Below, piece after piece: positions 1-7,778 of a stretch of DNA of 42,099 nt; position 1 is the first letter of the stretch; every line of letters begins with the position of its first letter. Under the pieces are notes generated by a model. The model had not been told where the DNA came from and ran no database searches. It saw only the letters and a list, made by a program, of their open reading frames with translations. The translations under genes and the position numbers were made by a program. Source of the DNA: a virus; IMG/VR virus record IMGVR_UViG_3300020020_000089, positions 1 to 42,099 of that record; one strand, 5' to 3'.

Positions 1-113
1 CCTCGAGCACGACCTCGAGCGCGAGCTCGATTACTCGAAACGGCATTACTCGCCCTTCCCCTGCATGACACTCGGTGTCGGCACGGCGGGATCCGCGACA
101 ATCTGCTCGACTT
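1..113. repeat. Terminal direct repeat, left copy
   Basis: Bases 1-113 equal 41987-42099 except base 100 (A) against 42086 (C). The repeat spans the joint between the 47-residue gene and the 100-residue membrane gene, so both are cut by the contig ends and are whole only once the circle is closed. The mismatch changes Ile to Met in the membrane protein, which suggests real variation between genomes or one base error. Confidence 0.95.
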
Positions 114-348
114 CCTTTTCCGTCACGCCCGCAGCAGCGGCAGCGGTCAGCAGCTTCTGGCGACCGAGGCGCTTCGAGTAGGCCGACCAGGCGATGACCG
201 CGAGCGGCGGAACGGCGTAGGCGACGATCTGCGCGATCTGATCTTCCGAGAGCGTGATCTTGGCGTTCGCCGCGAGGTAGCCCGCGACCCACACCACGGC
301 CGCACGGACGAGGACACCGACGATCTGCGAGATAAACGGGGGAATCAT
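46..348 (-). CDS. Small two-helix membrane protein, candidate holin
   Basis: 100 residues. Two hydrophobic stretches (about residues 6-27 and 40-57) separated by a short polar turn, followed by a charged C-terminal tail; this is the layout of class II/III holins, which form the pores that release or trigger the endolysin. It lies in the lysis region, about 1.9 kb downstream of the GH108 endolysin and directly after the 466-residue protein. Its stop overlaps the start of the next gene (TAATG at 44-48). The C-terminal coding part is repeated at 42032-42099. No sequence motif proves a holin, so the role is inferred from topology and position. Confidence 0.6.
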   Translation of the reverse strand: MIPPFISQIVGVLVRAAVVWVAGYLAANAKITLSEDQIAQIVAYAVPPLAVIAWSAYSKRLGRQKLLTAAAAAGVTEKEVEQIVADPAVPTPSVMQGKGE

Positions 349-357
349 GGTTGCTCC

Positions 358-1758
358 TTACTTCACCGGCCTAAGCGTGATCGATCCGAGATACGGCAAC
401 TGGCCGCGGTAATCGGGGAACGTCACCGCGCCCGCCGCGGGAATGCGCAGCTTGTCGATCGCCTCGGCCAGCCGCAGGATTGCTCGGCCTGTCTCGATCT
501 CCGCTCGCTCCATCGCATCGAGCCGCGCGAGAATGGCCGAGAGATCGACGGCCGGCACCGAGCCCGGTATCGATCCCGCCGGCGGCGGAGTATCGATCGG
601 AACGCTCGGGCCGACCGCGAGATGGTTGACCGCCCGCACCGGCATGAACGACTGGCCGGTAATGTCCTCGCCGACCACGCCGCGATTGAGTGACGGATGC
701 CCCGTGCCGACACCGAGCAGCATGTCGTAACCCATCAGCCGCGGGCCGTTGTAGGCGATCGCGTCCTTCGACTGCGGCCGACCGCCGCCGGCATTCTTGA
801 CGCCCCACCGCGGATCAAGGCTGTCGAACTGGAGTTGCTCGGCGAGCGCCTTCGACCAGGCGCGACAGACGTTCTCGAACGCCTCATCGGACGGACCCGG
901 CCCCGCCATCTGCGGCACTGGAAAACGCGCGACGTAGCGATCGACGCTTGCAACCGCAAACGCGGGAAGAGGCTCAGACATTGGTGCAGGCTCCGGGTTG
1001 GGAGGGTTAACCACAGGCGGCGGAACAGGGACGACCACCGGCGGCGCCGGCGCTGCGCGCAGGTCGATCCGCGCGACGCCGAGCGGAAACGGCAGCTCGC
1101 TTTGCTCGCCGTGCGCGTTCGTGAAGATCACGAAGATCGCGCCGTTGCGGTAGACGGCATCGGGGTTGAACGTCTGCCCGCCGTTGTCGAAGCGGTAGCC
1201 GAGAAACTCGCCGAACGGCCGCAGGACGATCCCCGTGTGCGTGTGATTGAGCACCCACGGCCCGTCCGGCGTATCGATCGGGATCGGCCGGAACTCGGCC
1301 GGCGCTGCTTGGATCTCCCGCGCGAGGCCCGGCGAGAGCCGCCCCCACGTGCGCCCGTTCATCGTCCAGACGAGCGCCGTCCGCGACGCGCGCACGTCCG
1401 TAATCGCCCCGCTCGCGACCCGGAACCCGGCATGGATGAGCGCCTTCGTATCGCCCTGCCGATCGTCCACGTAATAGAACTCGCCATCGGGCGCCACCGT
1501 GGGACAGCCCGCCGCAGGATGCCGCTCGCCCCAACTCGTATAGACGCCGAGCCCAGGCGCCCATGCTGCCCACCGGCCGCCGCCGGCGCTCAATTCGTTC
1601 GGCGCCGGATGCTCCGTCCGCTGGCCGGCAATCACGATCCGCTCGCCGTCGTGGCCGATCTCGCGCGTATCGTCCAACCACTGCGCCTGCCAGAAATTCG
1701 ACCGCTCGAACGTGAGCCGCGAGCCGTCCGGCGAGTACCGCGGAAACCAGCCGATCAT
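358..1758 (-). CDS. Two-part phage protein: beta-propeller-like N half, Pro linker, unknown C half
   Basis: 466 residues, starting at the ATG at 1758. That ATG overlaps the stop of the upstream gene (ATGA) and follows a G-rich ribosome binding site; a longer reading from 1797 would run over that gene. The first 250 or so residues contain short Trp/Gly/Asp-rich blocks such as WFPRYSPDGSRLTF and APDGEFYYVDD, which look like TolB/WD40-type propeller blades. A proline-valine linker follows, then a second domain with a coiled-coil-like stretch near the end and a beta-rich tail. Position between the lysis genes and the candidate holin gives no clear job; receptor binding or a virion accessory role is possible. 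Function unknown. Confidence 0.7.
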   Translation of the reverse strand: MIGWFPRYSPDGSRLTFERSNFWQAQWLDDTREIGHDGERIVIAGQRTEHPAPNELSAGGGRWAAWAPGLGVYTSWGERHPAAGCPTVAPDGEFYYVDDRQGDTKALIHAGFRVASGAITDVRASRTALVWTMNGRTWGRLSPGLAREIQAAPAEFRPIPIDTPDGPWVLNHTHTGIVLRPFGEFLGYRFDNGGQTFNPDAVYRNGAIFVIFTNAHGEQSELPFPLGVARIDLRAAPAPPVVVPVPPPVVNPPNPEPAPMSEPLPAFAVASVDRYVARFPVPQMAGPGPSDEAFENVCRAWSKALAEQLQFDSLDPRWGVKNAGGGRPQSKDAIAYNGPRLMGYDMLLGVGTGHPSLNRGVVGEDITGQSFMPVRAVNHLAVGPSVPIDTPPPAGSIPGSVPAVDLSAILARLDAMERAEIETGRAILRLAEAIDKLRIPAAGAVTFPDYRGQLPYLGSITLRPVK

Positions 1759-2006
1759 GACCCACCCCCATCGAGCCGCAGATGCCTGAGGCGCCATCGC
1801 AAATCGGGCACCCCTGCGTCCATTTGGCGCGCATCGATCGCGGGATACTCCAGCGACAACAGCGGGAGCGCGTCACGGTGCGGATACCAGACGACCTCGA
1901 GCTCGACCCCGGCATCACGCACCACCGCGCGCGCCGGCGGCGCCACAATCGCGCGCTTCGGCGCCTTCCGCCGACTGAGCGCCAGGGAGCTTTGCCCGAG
2001 CCTCAC
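1755..2006 (-). CDS. Small hypothetical protein
   Basis: 83 residues. It begins at a GTG whose bases overlap the stop of the upstream gene (GTGA at 2003-2006), and its own stop overlaps the next ATG (ATGA at 1755-1758), so it is tightly coupled on both sides. The protein is basic at the N-terminus and has no membrane segment or recognisable motif. I do not recognise the family. The coupling is the main evidence that it is real. Confidence 0.6.
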   Translation of the reverse strand: MRLGQSSLALSRRKAPKRAIVAPPARAVVRDAGVELEVVWYPHRDALPLLSLEYPAIDARQMDAGVPDLRWRLRHLRLDGGGS

Positions 2007-2221
2007 CGCTGCGCCTCGTGAAACGTGTGCTCGGCCGGCACAATCGGCTCGCGATAGAACGCCCCGCGCGAAGTCATGCGATACAGGCTCGCGAACTCGA
2101 CCCGGCGCCCGAGCGCCTCGAACGGCCCCGCTGTGACCGGCAGCGCCGGCGCCGGCAAATCGCCGTCCGTGCCCATAATTTGATGCAGCCCTGACGGATG
2201 GACGAACACGATCCGCTTCAC
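2003..2221 (-). CDS. Small hypothetical protein downstream of endolysin
   Basis: 72 residues from a GTG start at 2221 that overlaps the endolysin stop (GTGA). A longer open frame extends upstream through the endolysin gene but is only an antisense-like shadow of it; the coupled GTG marks the real gene. The protein begins VKRIVFVHPSG and has a compact alpha/beta look, without cysteines or membrane segments. Small proteins of this kind often sit between lysis and tail genes. Function unknown. Confidence 0.6.
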   Translation of the reverse strand: MKRIVFVHPSGLHQIMGTDGDLPAPALPVTAGPFEALGRRVEFASLYRMTSRGAFYREPIVPAEHTFHEAQR

Positions 2222-2667
2222 AGGAACTCGCAGGCCCGATTGAGCCAGCCGTTGATATTCGCCGCCTGCGTCGGATCGTCGTGGACGATCGCGCCGTAGA
2301 ACTTGATCCGCGCGATCGTCAGCTCGAGCGTCAACGGCCGCCCCGACACCAGCGCCGCATCCATCGCTCGCGCGAGCAGCGTCTTTGCACGCCCCGGCCC
2401 GCTGTTCACGCCAATATCGACCAGATGCGCCCGCAGCGCGTCGTCCTCGACCTCGGCGAAGGGCTTGATGTAGCGATCGACGTAGATCGCGCGCGCTTCC
2501 GCTTCGCGCATGTCCTTGACATCGCCGGCGTCGCAGGGACGCCCGCGCCAGGCTGAGAGGGTTTTGATCGTGATCCCGAAGTTGGTCGGCCCGCCGCGAT
2601 CGGCCGCCCGGTTGCTGTAGCCGCCCTCTCGGCGGATCAGGTCGTCGAGGATCTGCGCGTCGGTCAT
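2218..2667 (-). CDS. GH108 family endolysin (N-acetylmuramidase)
   Basis: 149 residues, the normal length for GH108 lysins. Residues 1-85 form the glycosidase domain: the catalytic glutamate is E14 in the REGGY motif, and DRGGPTNFGIT is the family hallmark that follows it. The C-terminal part (about 90-149, ending in a GWLNRACEF block) matches the peptidoglycan-binding domain usual in this family. The enzyme cuts the glycan chain of peptidoglycan at the end of infection. There is no signal peptide, so release depends on a holin. Its ATG overlaps the stop of the upstream single-helix membrane gene (ATGA), forming a lysis cassette. Confidence 0.93.
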   Translation of the reverse strand: MTDAQILDDLIRREGGYSNRAADRGGPTNFGITIKTLSAWRGRPCDAGDVKDMREAEARAIYVDRYIKPFAEVEDDALRAHLVDIGVNSGPGRAKTLLARAMDAALVSGRPLTLELTIARIKFYGAIVHDDPTQAANINGWLNRACEFL

Positions 2668-2873
2668 CCCCGGCCAATCCCCTTGAGAAACTTGAGCTCG
2701 CCGTCGTGATCGCTCAGTTTTCCCTCGTGCTTGTCGAGCCTGTCTCCGTGACGCTCGACCTTGACCGTCAAGCGACCGATGGCAATCGCTGCGTGCCAGA
2801 TCGAGGTAACGAGCCCGGCCGCGCCAGCGACCACCGCGAGAATCTGGCCCGTGCTAATAGTCAAATCGCCCAT
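2664..2873 (-). CDS. Single-helix membrane protein with coiled coil, lysis cassette
   Basis: 69 residues from the ATG at 2873, which has a GGAG ribosome binding site about nine bases upstream; longer in-frame starts lack one. One membrane segment (about residues 10-30) is followed by a charged heptad-like stretch (VKVERHGDRLDKHEGKL). The gene lies just upstream of, and overlaps, the endolysin (ATGA). This shape fits an inner-membrane spanin, a pinholin or a holin antagonist; the sequence does not decide between them. Confidence 0.65.
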   Translation of the reverse strand: MGDLTISTGQILAVVAGAAGLVTSIWHAAIAIGRLTVKVERHGDRLDKHEGKLSDHDGELKFLKGIGRG

Positions 2874-2900
2874 GTAAAGGTACTCCGCGCACGTTGGAAC

Positions 2901-2916
2901 TTTGCGTGAAAGGCAA
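2901..2916. promoter_or_regulatory. Candidate operator dyad O1
   Basis: TTTGCG-TGAA-AGGCAA, one base away from the dyad consensus TTTGCG-N4-CGKCAA found at other gaps in this genome. It lies upstream of the lysis cassette. Confidence 0.45.
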
Positions 2917-2927
2917 TAAACTTGACG
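2914..2927. promoter_or_regulatory. CAAG-AAA-CTTGACG type regulatory repeat
   Basis: CAATAAACTTGACG; the same element occurs at 24257-24273 (perfect 7-bp inverted repeat) and 30918-30931, each time just upstream of a gene block on the minus strand. Probably a second regulator site or part of the same operator. Confidence 0.45.
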
Positions 2928-2938
2928 CGGTAAACCCA

Positions 2939-2944
2939 ACTATA
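2939..2944 (-). promoter_or_regulatory. Candidate -10 box for the lysis cassette
   Basis: TATAGT on the minus strand inside AGCGTATAGTTGG, which matches AGCGTATCGTTGG of the promoter at 24234-24262. Here the matching TTGACG lies too far away because a hairpin stands between the two boxes, so activity is uncertain. Confidence 0.4.
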
Positions 2945-2953
2945 CGCTATGGA

Positions 2954-2974
2954 AAACGCCTAAGCCCGGCGTTT
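2954..2974 (-). terminator. Rho-independent terminator-like hairpin
   Basis: A 7-bp perfect stem (AAACGCC / GGCGTTT, 7-base loop) is followed on the minus strand by a short T run. It stands after the 84-residue gene and before the lysis cassette, in one of the few gaps of the late operon, and could separate virion from lysis expression. The stem also reads with a T-rich tail on the plus strand. Confidence 0.55.
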
Positions 2975-2975
2975 C

Positions 2976-2991
2976 TTTGCGTTTACGTCAA
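2976..2991. promoter_or_regulatory. Candidate operator dyad O2
   Basis: TTTGCG-TTTA-CGTCAA (minus strand TTGACG-TAAA-CGCAAA), a full match to the dyad consensus. It lies beside the terminator hairpin between the virion and lysis genes. Confidence 0.6.
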
Positions 2992-3025
2992 ATAATTGCC
3001 CGCGTTGATGCCGTCCCGAATCCGC

Positions 3026-3280
3026 TTACTGCTTACTGACCGGCGCCCATGATCCGTCCTCCGGATTCCAGACGAATCCCGGCCGCGCCTTCTCGAGTTC
3101 GGCCTTGAGCGCCGCGACTTTCTTCTGCCAGTCGTCCACCGCGCGCCGGACGATCGCGCCTTCGAGGTTGACGTTCTGGATCTTGAGCGCCTCGATCTCG
3201 GTGTAGGGCGCCGGCTTGGCGTCTTGCGCCAGCACTGGAGCCGCGAGCAGCAGCGCAATCAGTAGAAGGATGCGGCGCAT
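3026..3280 (-). CDS. Small exported coiled-coil protein (spanin-like candidate)
   Basis: 84 residues from the ATG at 3280, chosen because it follows a GGGGGTGGG ribosome binding site and the upstream stop ends one base away. Residues 1-18 are a Sec signal peptide ending in VLAQD. The rest is a heptad-rich helix (about 28-70) with alternating Lys/Glu, then a short tail. There is no lipobox cysteine, so it is not an outer-membrane lipoprotein. A periplasmic coiled coil next to the lysis genes suggests a spanin-like role, but it could equally assist the tail-fibre-like exported protein encoded just before it. Confidence 0.6.
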   Translation of the reverse strand: MRRILLLIALLLAAPVLAQDAKPAPYTEIEALKIQNVNLEGAIVRRAVDDWQKKVAALKAELEKARPGFVWNPEDGSWAPVSKQ

Positions 3281-3281
3281 G

Positions 3282-4574
3282 TTACCCACCCCCGAGCACG
3301 AGCCACGCGGCATCAGTGGCGCTGTAATACAGCATCACGCTTTTTAGCGTGGTTAGCGAATAATCGACGCCGCCCGGAGTATAGAAACGAGCCCCCGCCG
3401 ATGAACTGCCCGAATTGTATTTCAGGGTGATAGTGTTCACGCCGCCATTGAACAGCCAGAAGTATGTGCCGCTGCCGCCGCCAAGAATGCCGGTCAAATC
3501 AATCGCGCTAGTGGCTGCTGCGCGATAGACAAATGATGGTTCGTTTGCGGATAACAGCGTCCAGTTGTTCGTGTTTGAGACAAGCGCGCCGGGGGTGACG
3601 ATGCCCGACATCACCAAATAACCAGGCATCTCCACACGCCTTCCGCCGGCGTTGGAATCGACAATTAACGCAGGCCCGTCAGTGCCTGTCGCTGTGAAAG
3701 TTTGCCAGACGCTCGCGGTGGCGTTGAACGTCTGCGCGCTGGTATACGTGTTGGCGGTGTCCTTTAGCGGTACGTTCGCCGATAGCCGCGCATCCGGTAG
3801 CGCGCCAGACGTGAGCTTCGACGCCGACAGCGCCGTAATCCAGGCCGGATCGCTGTAGGATCCGCCAGTGACAACAACCGACGCCGCATCCGACAGATCC
3901 GCGAGCGCCGGCCGTACCGGCGTAATCGCGCCACCGACCGTGTTCTGCCGCAAGAATTGCGACGTGCCGCCCGTGCCGGATAGGTTCTGCCCCGTGCCCC
4001 CGTAGGTCAGGCTGATCGCCGTGCCGTTCCACGTCCCGCTGCTAATCGTGCCGACCGTCGCCAGTGACGAGGCCGACGTGAGGCCCGCGAGCGTCGTCAC
4101 GTTCGGCTGCGAGGCCGTCGAGAGCGTGCCGGCGACGTTCGTAAAGGTGCCCGTCGTCGCCGCGATCGTGTTGGCGACCGTGATCGTGGTGCCGCTCTGC
4201 GTCATGATCGAATCGCCGACTGTGCTCGCGCCGGTAAACAGCGGGATCGTGCCCGTCGTCCCGCTCAGGCTCGCGCCCGTTGCGAGCGGAACCCCGTTCC
4301 ATGTCAGCGTGCCCGCGTTGTTATACAGGCGATAGGTCGTCACCCCCGGCACGCTGGACGCGATCCCGATGAACCCGCCCGACGTGACCGACGCGACATC
4401 GATCGGCCCGGCGACAATCCCGCCCGTGCAGACCGACGAGCCCACCGCACAGCCGACCTGAATCGACGTGGCCGCCGTGCTGGTCGTTTTCAGCGTCGAG
4501 ACGACAGTCGGCGCGACCTGCGCCGACGCGAGCGCCGGCAGCAGAGCGAAGAGACACACGAACAATGTACGCAT
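3282..4574 (-). CDS. Tail-fibre-like repeat protein with a signal peptide
   Basis: 430 residues from the ATG at 4574, which overlaps the upstream stop (TAATG). It is rich in Thr, Ser, Gly and Ala, with degenerate beta-strand repeats and a DARLSANVP block typical of phage fibre and collar repeats; the C-terminal 100 residues look like a separate beta-rich tip. Unusually, residues 1-19 (MRTLFVCLFALLPALASAQ) form a clear Sec signal peptide. Fibres normally assemble in the cytoplasm, so either the peptide is retained as a hydrophobic anchor or the protein acts outside the cytoplasm. It follows the tailspike-type gene. Confidence 0.7.
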   Translation of the reverse strand: MRTLFVCLFALLPALASAQVAPTVVSTLKTTSTAATSIQVGCAVGSSVCTGGIVAGPIDVASVTSGGFIGIASSVPGVTTYRLYNNAGTLTWNGVPLATGASLSGTTGTIPLFTGASTVGDSIMTQSGTTITVANTIAATTGTFTNVAGTLSTASQPNVTTLAGLTSASSLATVGTISSGTWNGTAISLTYGGTGQNLSGTGGTSQFLRQNTVGGAITPVRPALADLSDAASVVVTGGSYSDPAWITALSASKLTSGALPDARLSANVPLKDTANTYTSAQTFNATASVWQTFTATGTDGPALIVDSNAGGRRVEMPGYLVMSGIVTPGALVSNTNNWTLLSANEPSFVYRAAATSAIDLTGILGGGSGTYFWLFNGGVNTITLKYNSGSSSAGARFYTPGGVDYSLTTLKSVMLYYSATDAAWLVLGGG

Positions 4575-5254
4575 TAGGCAACCCTCATTAGTTTGCAGCC
4601 CCACGCAAAGCCGGTATTTGCCGACACGCGGACCTTGATCCCGTAGTGCTTCGCCGTGCCCGCCGCGGGAAAGATAATCTCGTCCGACTCGCCGAGCTCG
4701 CCCGTCAGGCTGTCGATCTCCACCGTCGCGATCGGCGTATCCGGCGCCCCGTCGTCCAGATTGACGAGCGCGACCGTCAGCGTCCCGCTCGTATCCTGCA
4801 GCCCCGTCACCTGCAGCTTGTAGGTGCCCGCGAGGTTGGCGCTGTCCTCGTAGAACACCGCCGTTCCGGGGTGCAGCTTGTCGAACGTCGCGCCCGCCTG
4901 GTAACTCGTGGCGGTAATCGGCGAGGCGCCATCGCCGCCAAAGGTGAACACTTCGCCGAGGCCCGACGATCCCGCGTTCACCGCCGCGATGTTGTCCTGC
5001 GTGTAGACCGTAACGGCTGCGCTCGTCTTGAGCACGAACTTGTACGACGTGGCCGCGAGATACACCGTCGCGCGCCCCGCCGAGTCGAGGACAACCGGGT
5101 TCGCGTTCGGGACCGTCAGATCGGCGTCGCTGTAGGTCGCCGCCGGCGTGGACGTGCCCGCGGCATAGGTGTAGAGCAGCCCGCCGGACAGCGGAACGCC
5201 CGCATCGGACAGGCCGAGGAACTTCGGCGAAGGGGAAAGCGTCCCGGTGCTCAT
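4574..5254 (-). CDS. Tailspike/tail-fibre head-binding-domain protein
   Basis: 226 residues. The first 75 residues (GLLYTYAAGTSTPAATYSD, then LDSAGRATVYLAA) match the N-terminal domain by which podoviral tailspikes attach to the tail, a very recurrent phage module. The remaining 150 residues are beta-rich and short for an enzymatic spike; no glycan-cleaving motif is visible. It may be a base on which the following exported fibre-like protein or another spike is mounted. Its stop overlaps the next start (TAATG). A 115-base gap precedes it on this strand. Confidence 0.75.
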   Translation of the reverse strand: MSTGTLSPSPKFLGLSDAGVPLSGGLLYTYAAGTSTPAATYSDADLTVPNANPVVLDSAGRATVYLAATSYKFVLKTSAAVTVYTQDNIAAVNAGSSGLGEVFTFGGDGASPITATSYQAGATFDKLHPGTAVFYEDSANLAGTYKLQVTGLQDTSGTLTVALVNLDDGAPDTPIATVEIDSLTGELGESDEIIFPAAGTAKHYGIKVRVSANTGFAWGCKLMRVA

Positions 5255-5272
5255 AGCGTATGATCTCGTTTC

Positions 5273-5437
5273 ATGGGCCTGCTGGCCGTGCTGTTCCGGT
5301 TGTGGCTATATCGCCGGCCGCGCGCCTTCGCGGCGGTAGAAACCGCGTTCTGGTTCGCCTGCGTCCTCTTCACTGGATGGATCCTGCTGGCGCTTTTGCT
5401 GTCTGCACTGCTCCCTGCGCCGCCGCGAACGCCTTGA
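5273..5437 (+). CDS. Possible small membrane protein on the opposite strand
   Basis: 54 residues, reading against the surrounding operon, in the 115-base gap before the tailspike gene and over the end of the 802-residue gene. It has one strong hydrophobic helix (about residues 24-47, Trp- and Leu-rich) after a basic stretch, and third codon positions are mostly G or C as in real genes here. No convincing ribosome binding site precedes the ATG. It could be a moron-type gene or a chance frame. Confidence 0.3.
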   Translation: MGLLAVLFRLWLYRRPRAFAAVETAFWFACVLFTGWILLALLLSALLPAPPRTP

Positions 5438-7778
5438 CGCGCGCCAACCACTGCGCCTTCGCCGCCGCGCTCGGAGGCAGCCGCAGCCCGCCCGTCAGGA
5501 TCCGCACACCCGCCGGCGAGTGCAGGAAGGCCGAGAGGCCCGCCGAGCCCGCCACCGTGCCGACCACCGTCGCTAGTTCCGCCAGGTTGCCGGTAAACAG
5601 CCCGTGCGCCGCCGCCGCGCCCGTCGCGCCGAGCGCCGCGGCATGCGCCGTGCCGGACGGATTCGCGTTCTTGGCCGTCTGCTTGGCGAGCAGGAAGAAG
5701 TTATCCAGCTCCTTGATATAGGCCGGATCCTTGTAGAGCAGCCGTTTCGTTTCCGGCCCGAGCTTCTGCCACTCGGCGAAGAGCTTGTCGGCATGCGCGA
5801 ACGCGCCGCCGTCCTTCGCCTGCGTCAGCAGGTCATCGAGATAGGCGCGGCCGATCTTCGGCAGTTCATCGGGCGCCTGCCTCGCAATGCCGCGCAGCTG
5901 CTCGATCGCCGCATCCTGCCGCGCGACCGTCTGCCCGTAGGCTTTGACCGGCTCGGCGTGCAACTTCTCGAGCACCCCGGCCGCCTCATACTTCGCCACC
6001 GTCGCGCGGCGCCCGGCGTCTAGCGCCTCTTCGGCCAGCGGGCCGGCCTGCGCCGCGCGTTCGCGCACCGCCGCGTCGAGATGCTTGATCGCCCCGGCGA
6101 CCTTGCCCTGCCCGATCGTGCGCAACTCCGGCACGTCAGACCGCGCGAATGTCTTGAGCTCGCCGAGCGCGGCATCGACCACCGACAGCGGCGCATGCTC
6201 CGGCCCGCTCATTAGGCGATCCAGCGCCGTCAGCGCCCGCGCCTTGTCGCCCATCAGCGGGACGAGCTCGGCCTCTCGCTTGAGCGCCTGATACGTGTCC
6301 GCGAACGCCGCGCGCGCCGGCCGCAGATCGACCGCCATCGGGATCGTTTGCGGCTCGGCGTCCTTCTGCCACCAGCGCGAACCAGGCTTGACGCCGGCGA
6401 CCTGCAGCGCGTCCTCGACGCCAGGCTTGACGACCTGGGACGGCCCGCCGCGCGCGACCTCGTTCAGCGCATCCAGCAGATCGTTCGTGCTCTCCGTGAT
6501 CGACGCCCACTTCGGATTCTGCGACAGCGCCTCGCGCATACCGTCGAGCGTCAGCCCGTTGTTACGAAAAATCTGCGCGCCGCCGCGCTGCGACCATCCC
6601 GAGGTATAGGAGTTGAACCCCTGCTGGATGCTCTGATACTCGCCGCGGTACGTCGTGGAACCCGCGCCGACAATGCCCTCTTTGTCGAACGGCTTGAGCC
6701 CGCCATGCTTGCGAATGTCCGCGAGCAGCGCCTCCGGCGACAACGCCGCGGCGCCGGCGTCCGCTTCATCGAGCCCGCGATACCCCACCCCGAGCTGATC
6801 ATCGAACTCGCGCCGCAGCGCGCCTTTCGTGCCCGTGTAGCCGTTCTGCTTGGCATCGGCGTAGACCGACTCGAATACCTCGTCGGGGAGCGCGGTCGGT
6901 TTGTTCGTGAACCGCACCGGCGCATCATCCGGAATGACATGCACATCCGGCGTGATCGTGTTGGCGTTCGCCGGATCGGCCTCGATCGTCCGCAGCGCCG
7001 TATACGCCTCGTCGGCGTCGCCCGCGTGCTGGCGCACCTGGCCGAGCAACGCATCGCGCGTGCCCTGCCCGGCGAGCTCGCGCGTCATCGGCACCGGATG
7101 CCCCTTCGCCGCGAGCTGCTCGCCGAGCGTGGCGAGCCCTTCGGCCTGCGCCTGCGCCTTCCGGCCCGCCACCGCGGCGCCGCCGACCGATCGATCCGCG
7201 AGATGCTGAATCCCACGCACCGCCGCGTTATCCGTGGCCGTGGCCGCATCGAGCGCGACCCCGTTCGCCTTGCCGAACTCGACCGCCTCACGGATCGCTG
7301 GATTCGCCGGCTTGAGATTCGGCCGCAGGCTCGGCGCCGCCGCGACGCCGCGCGCCGCGACTTCCGGCGCGACGAACTGTGTCGCCATGCCCGCCATCGC
7401 CCCGACGCCCTCGGCGTAGCGCCCCTCGTTCAGCAGATCGGCCTGCTTGTCGAGATCGTGCCCGAACCCCATCGAGAGATAGGACAGCACCTTGCGCCCG
7501 GCCGTCAGGTAGTCGCCCTTCGCCGCGTGCTCCTGCGCTTGCTCGAGGAACTTCGGATCGGCCTTGATGATGCCGAGCGCGGCATCGGCCGGATGCTTGG
7601 CCGCTTCGACCAGTCCCTTGACCCACTCGAGCGGATTCGCGCGCTGCCAGAACTCCCGCCCGAACCCCTCGACCCCGCCGGCCGGCTGCGGCGCCGCCTC
7701 GACAGGCTTCGCCTCCGCGAGCGAAAACGCGCCGATTGGCTTGGCGTCCGAGAGCTTATACGCGCCCTGCTGGCCCAT
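5370..7778 (-). CDS. Large internal virion / DNA-ejection protein
   Basis: 802 residues, Ala-rich and largely helical, the third of three consecutive large proteins after the gp7-like gene. In P22-like phages this position holds the ejection proteins (gp20, gp16) that leave the capsid with the DNA. No lytic transglycosylase triad or protease motif could be made out. Near the C-terminus there is a hydrophobic Gly/Ala stretch (GATGAAAAHGLFTGN region, about residues 735-775), possibly membrane-inserting. The start overlaps the upstream stop (TAATG at 7778). Assignment rests on size, composition and order. Confidence 0.65.
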   Translation of the reverse strand: MGQQGAYKLSDAKPIGAFSLAEAKPVEAAPQPAGGVEGFGREFWQRANPLEWVKGLVEAAKHPADAALGIIKADPKFLEQAQEHAAKGDYLTAGRKVLSYLSMGFGHDLDKQADLLNEGRYAEGVGAMAGMATQFVAPEVAARGVAAAPSLRPNLKPANPAIREAVEFGKANGVALDAATATDNAAVRGIQHLADRSVGGAAVAGRKAQAQAEGLATLGEQLAAKGHPVPMTRELAGQGTRDALLGQVRQHAGDADEAYTALRTIEADPANANTITPDVHVIPDDAPVRFTNKPTALPDEVFESVYADAKQNGYTGTKGALRREFDDQLGVGYRGLDEADAGAAALSPEALLADIRKHGGLKPFDKEGIVGAGSTTYRGEYQSIQQGFNSYTSGWSQRGGAQIFRNNGLTLDGMREALSQNPKWASITESTNDLLDALNEVARGGPSQVVKPGVEDALQVAGVKPGSRWWQKDAEPQTIPMAVDLRPARAAFADTYQALKREAELVPLMGDKARALTALDRLMSGPEHAPLSVVDAALGELKTFARSDVPELRTIGQGKVAGAIKHLDAAVRERAAQAGPLAEEALDAGRRATVAKYEAAGVLEKLHAEPVKAYGQTVARQDAAIEQLRGIARQAPDELPKIGRAYLDDLLTQAKDGGAFAHADKLFAEWQKLGPETKRLLYKDPAYIKELDNFFLLAKQTAKNANPSGTAHAAALGATGAAAAHGLFTGNLAELATVVGTVAGSAGLSAFLHSPAGVRILTGGLRLPPSAAAKAQWLARVKAFAAAQGAVQTAKAPAGSIQ

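Noticed and set aside
697-2136. Long plus-strand frames opposite the lysis region
   Set aside because: Arginine-rich antisense shadows without ribosome sites; the minus genes carry recognisable domains.
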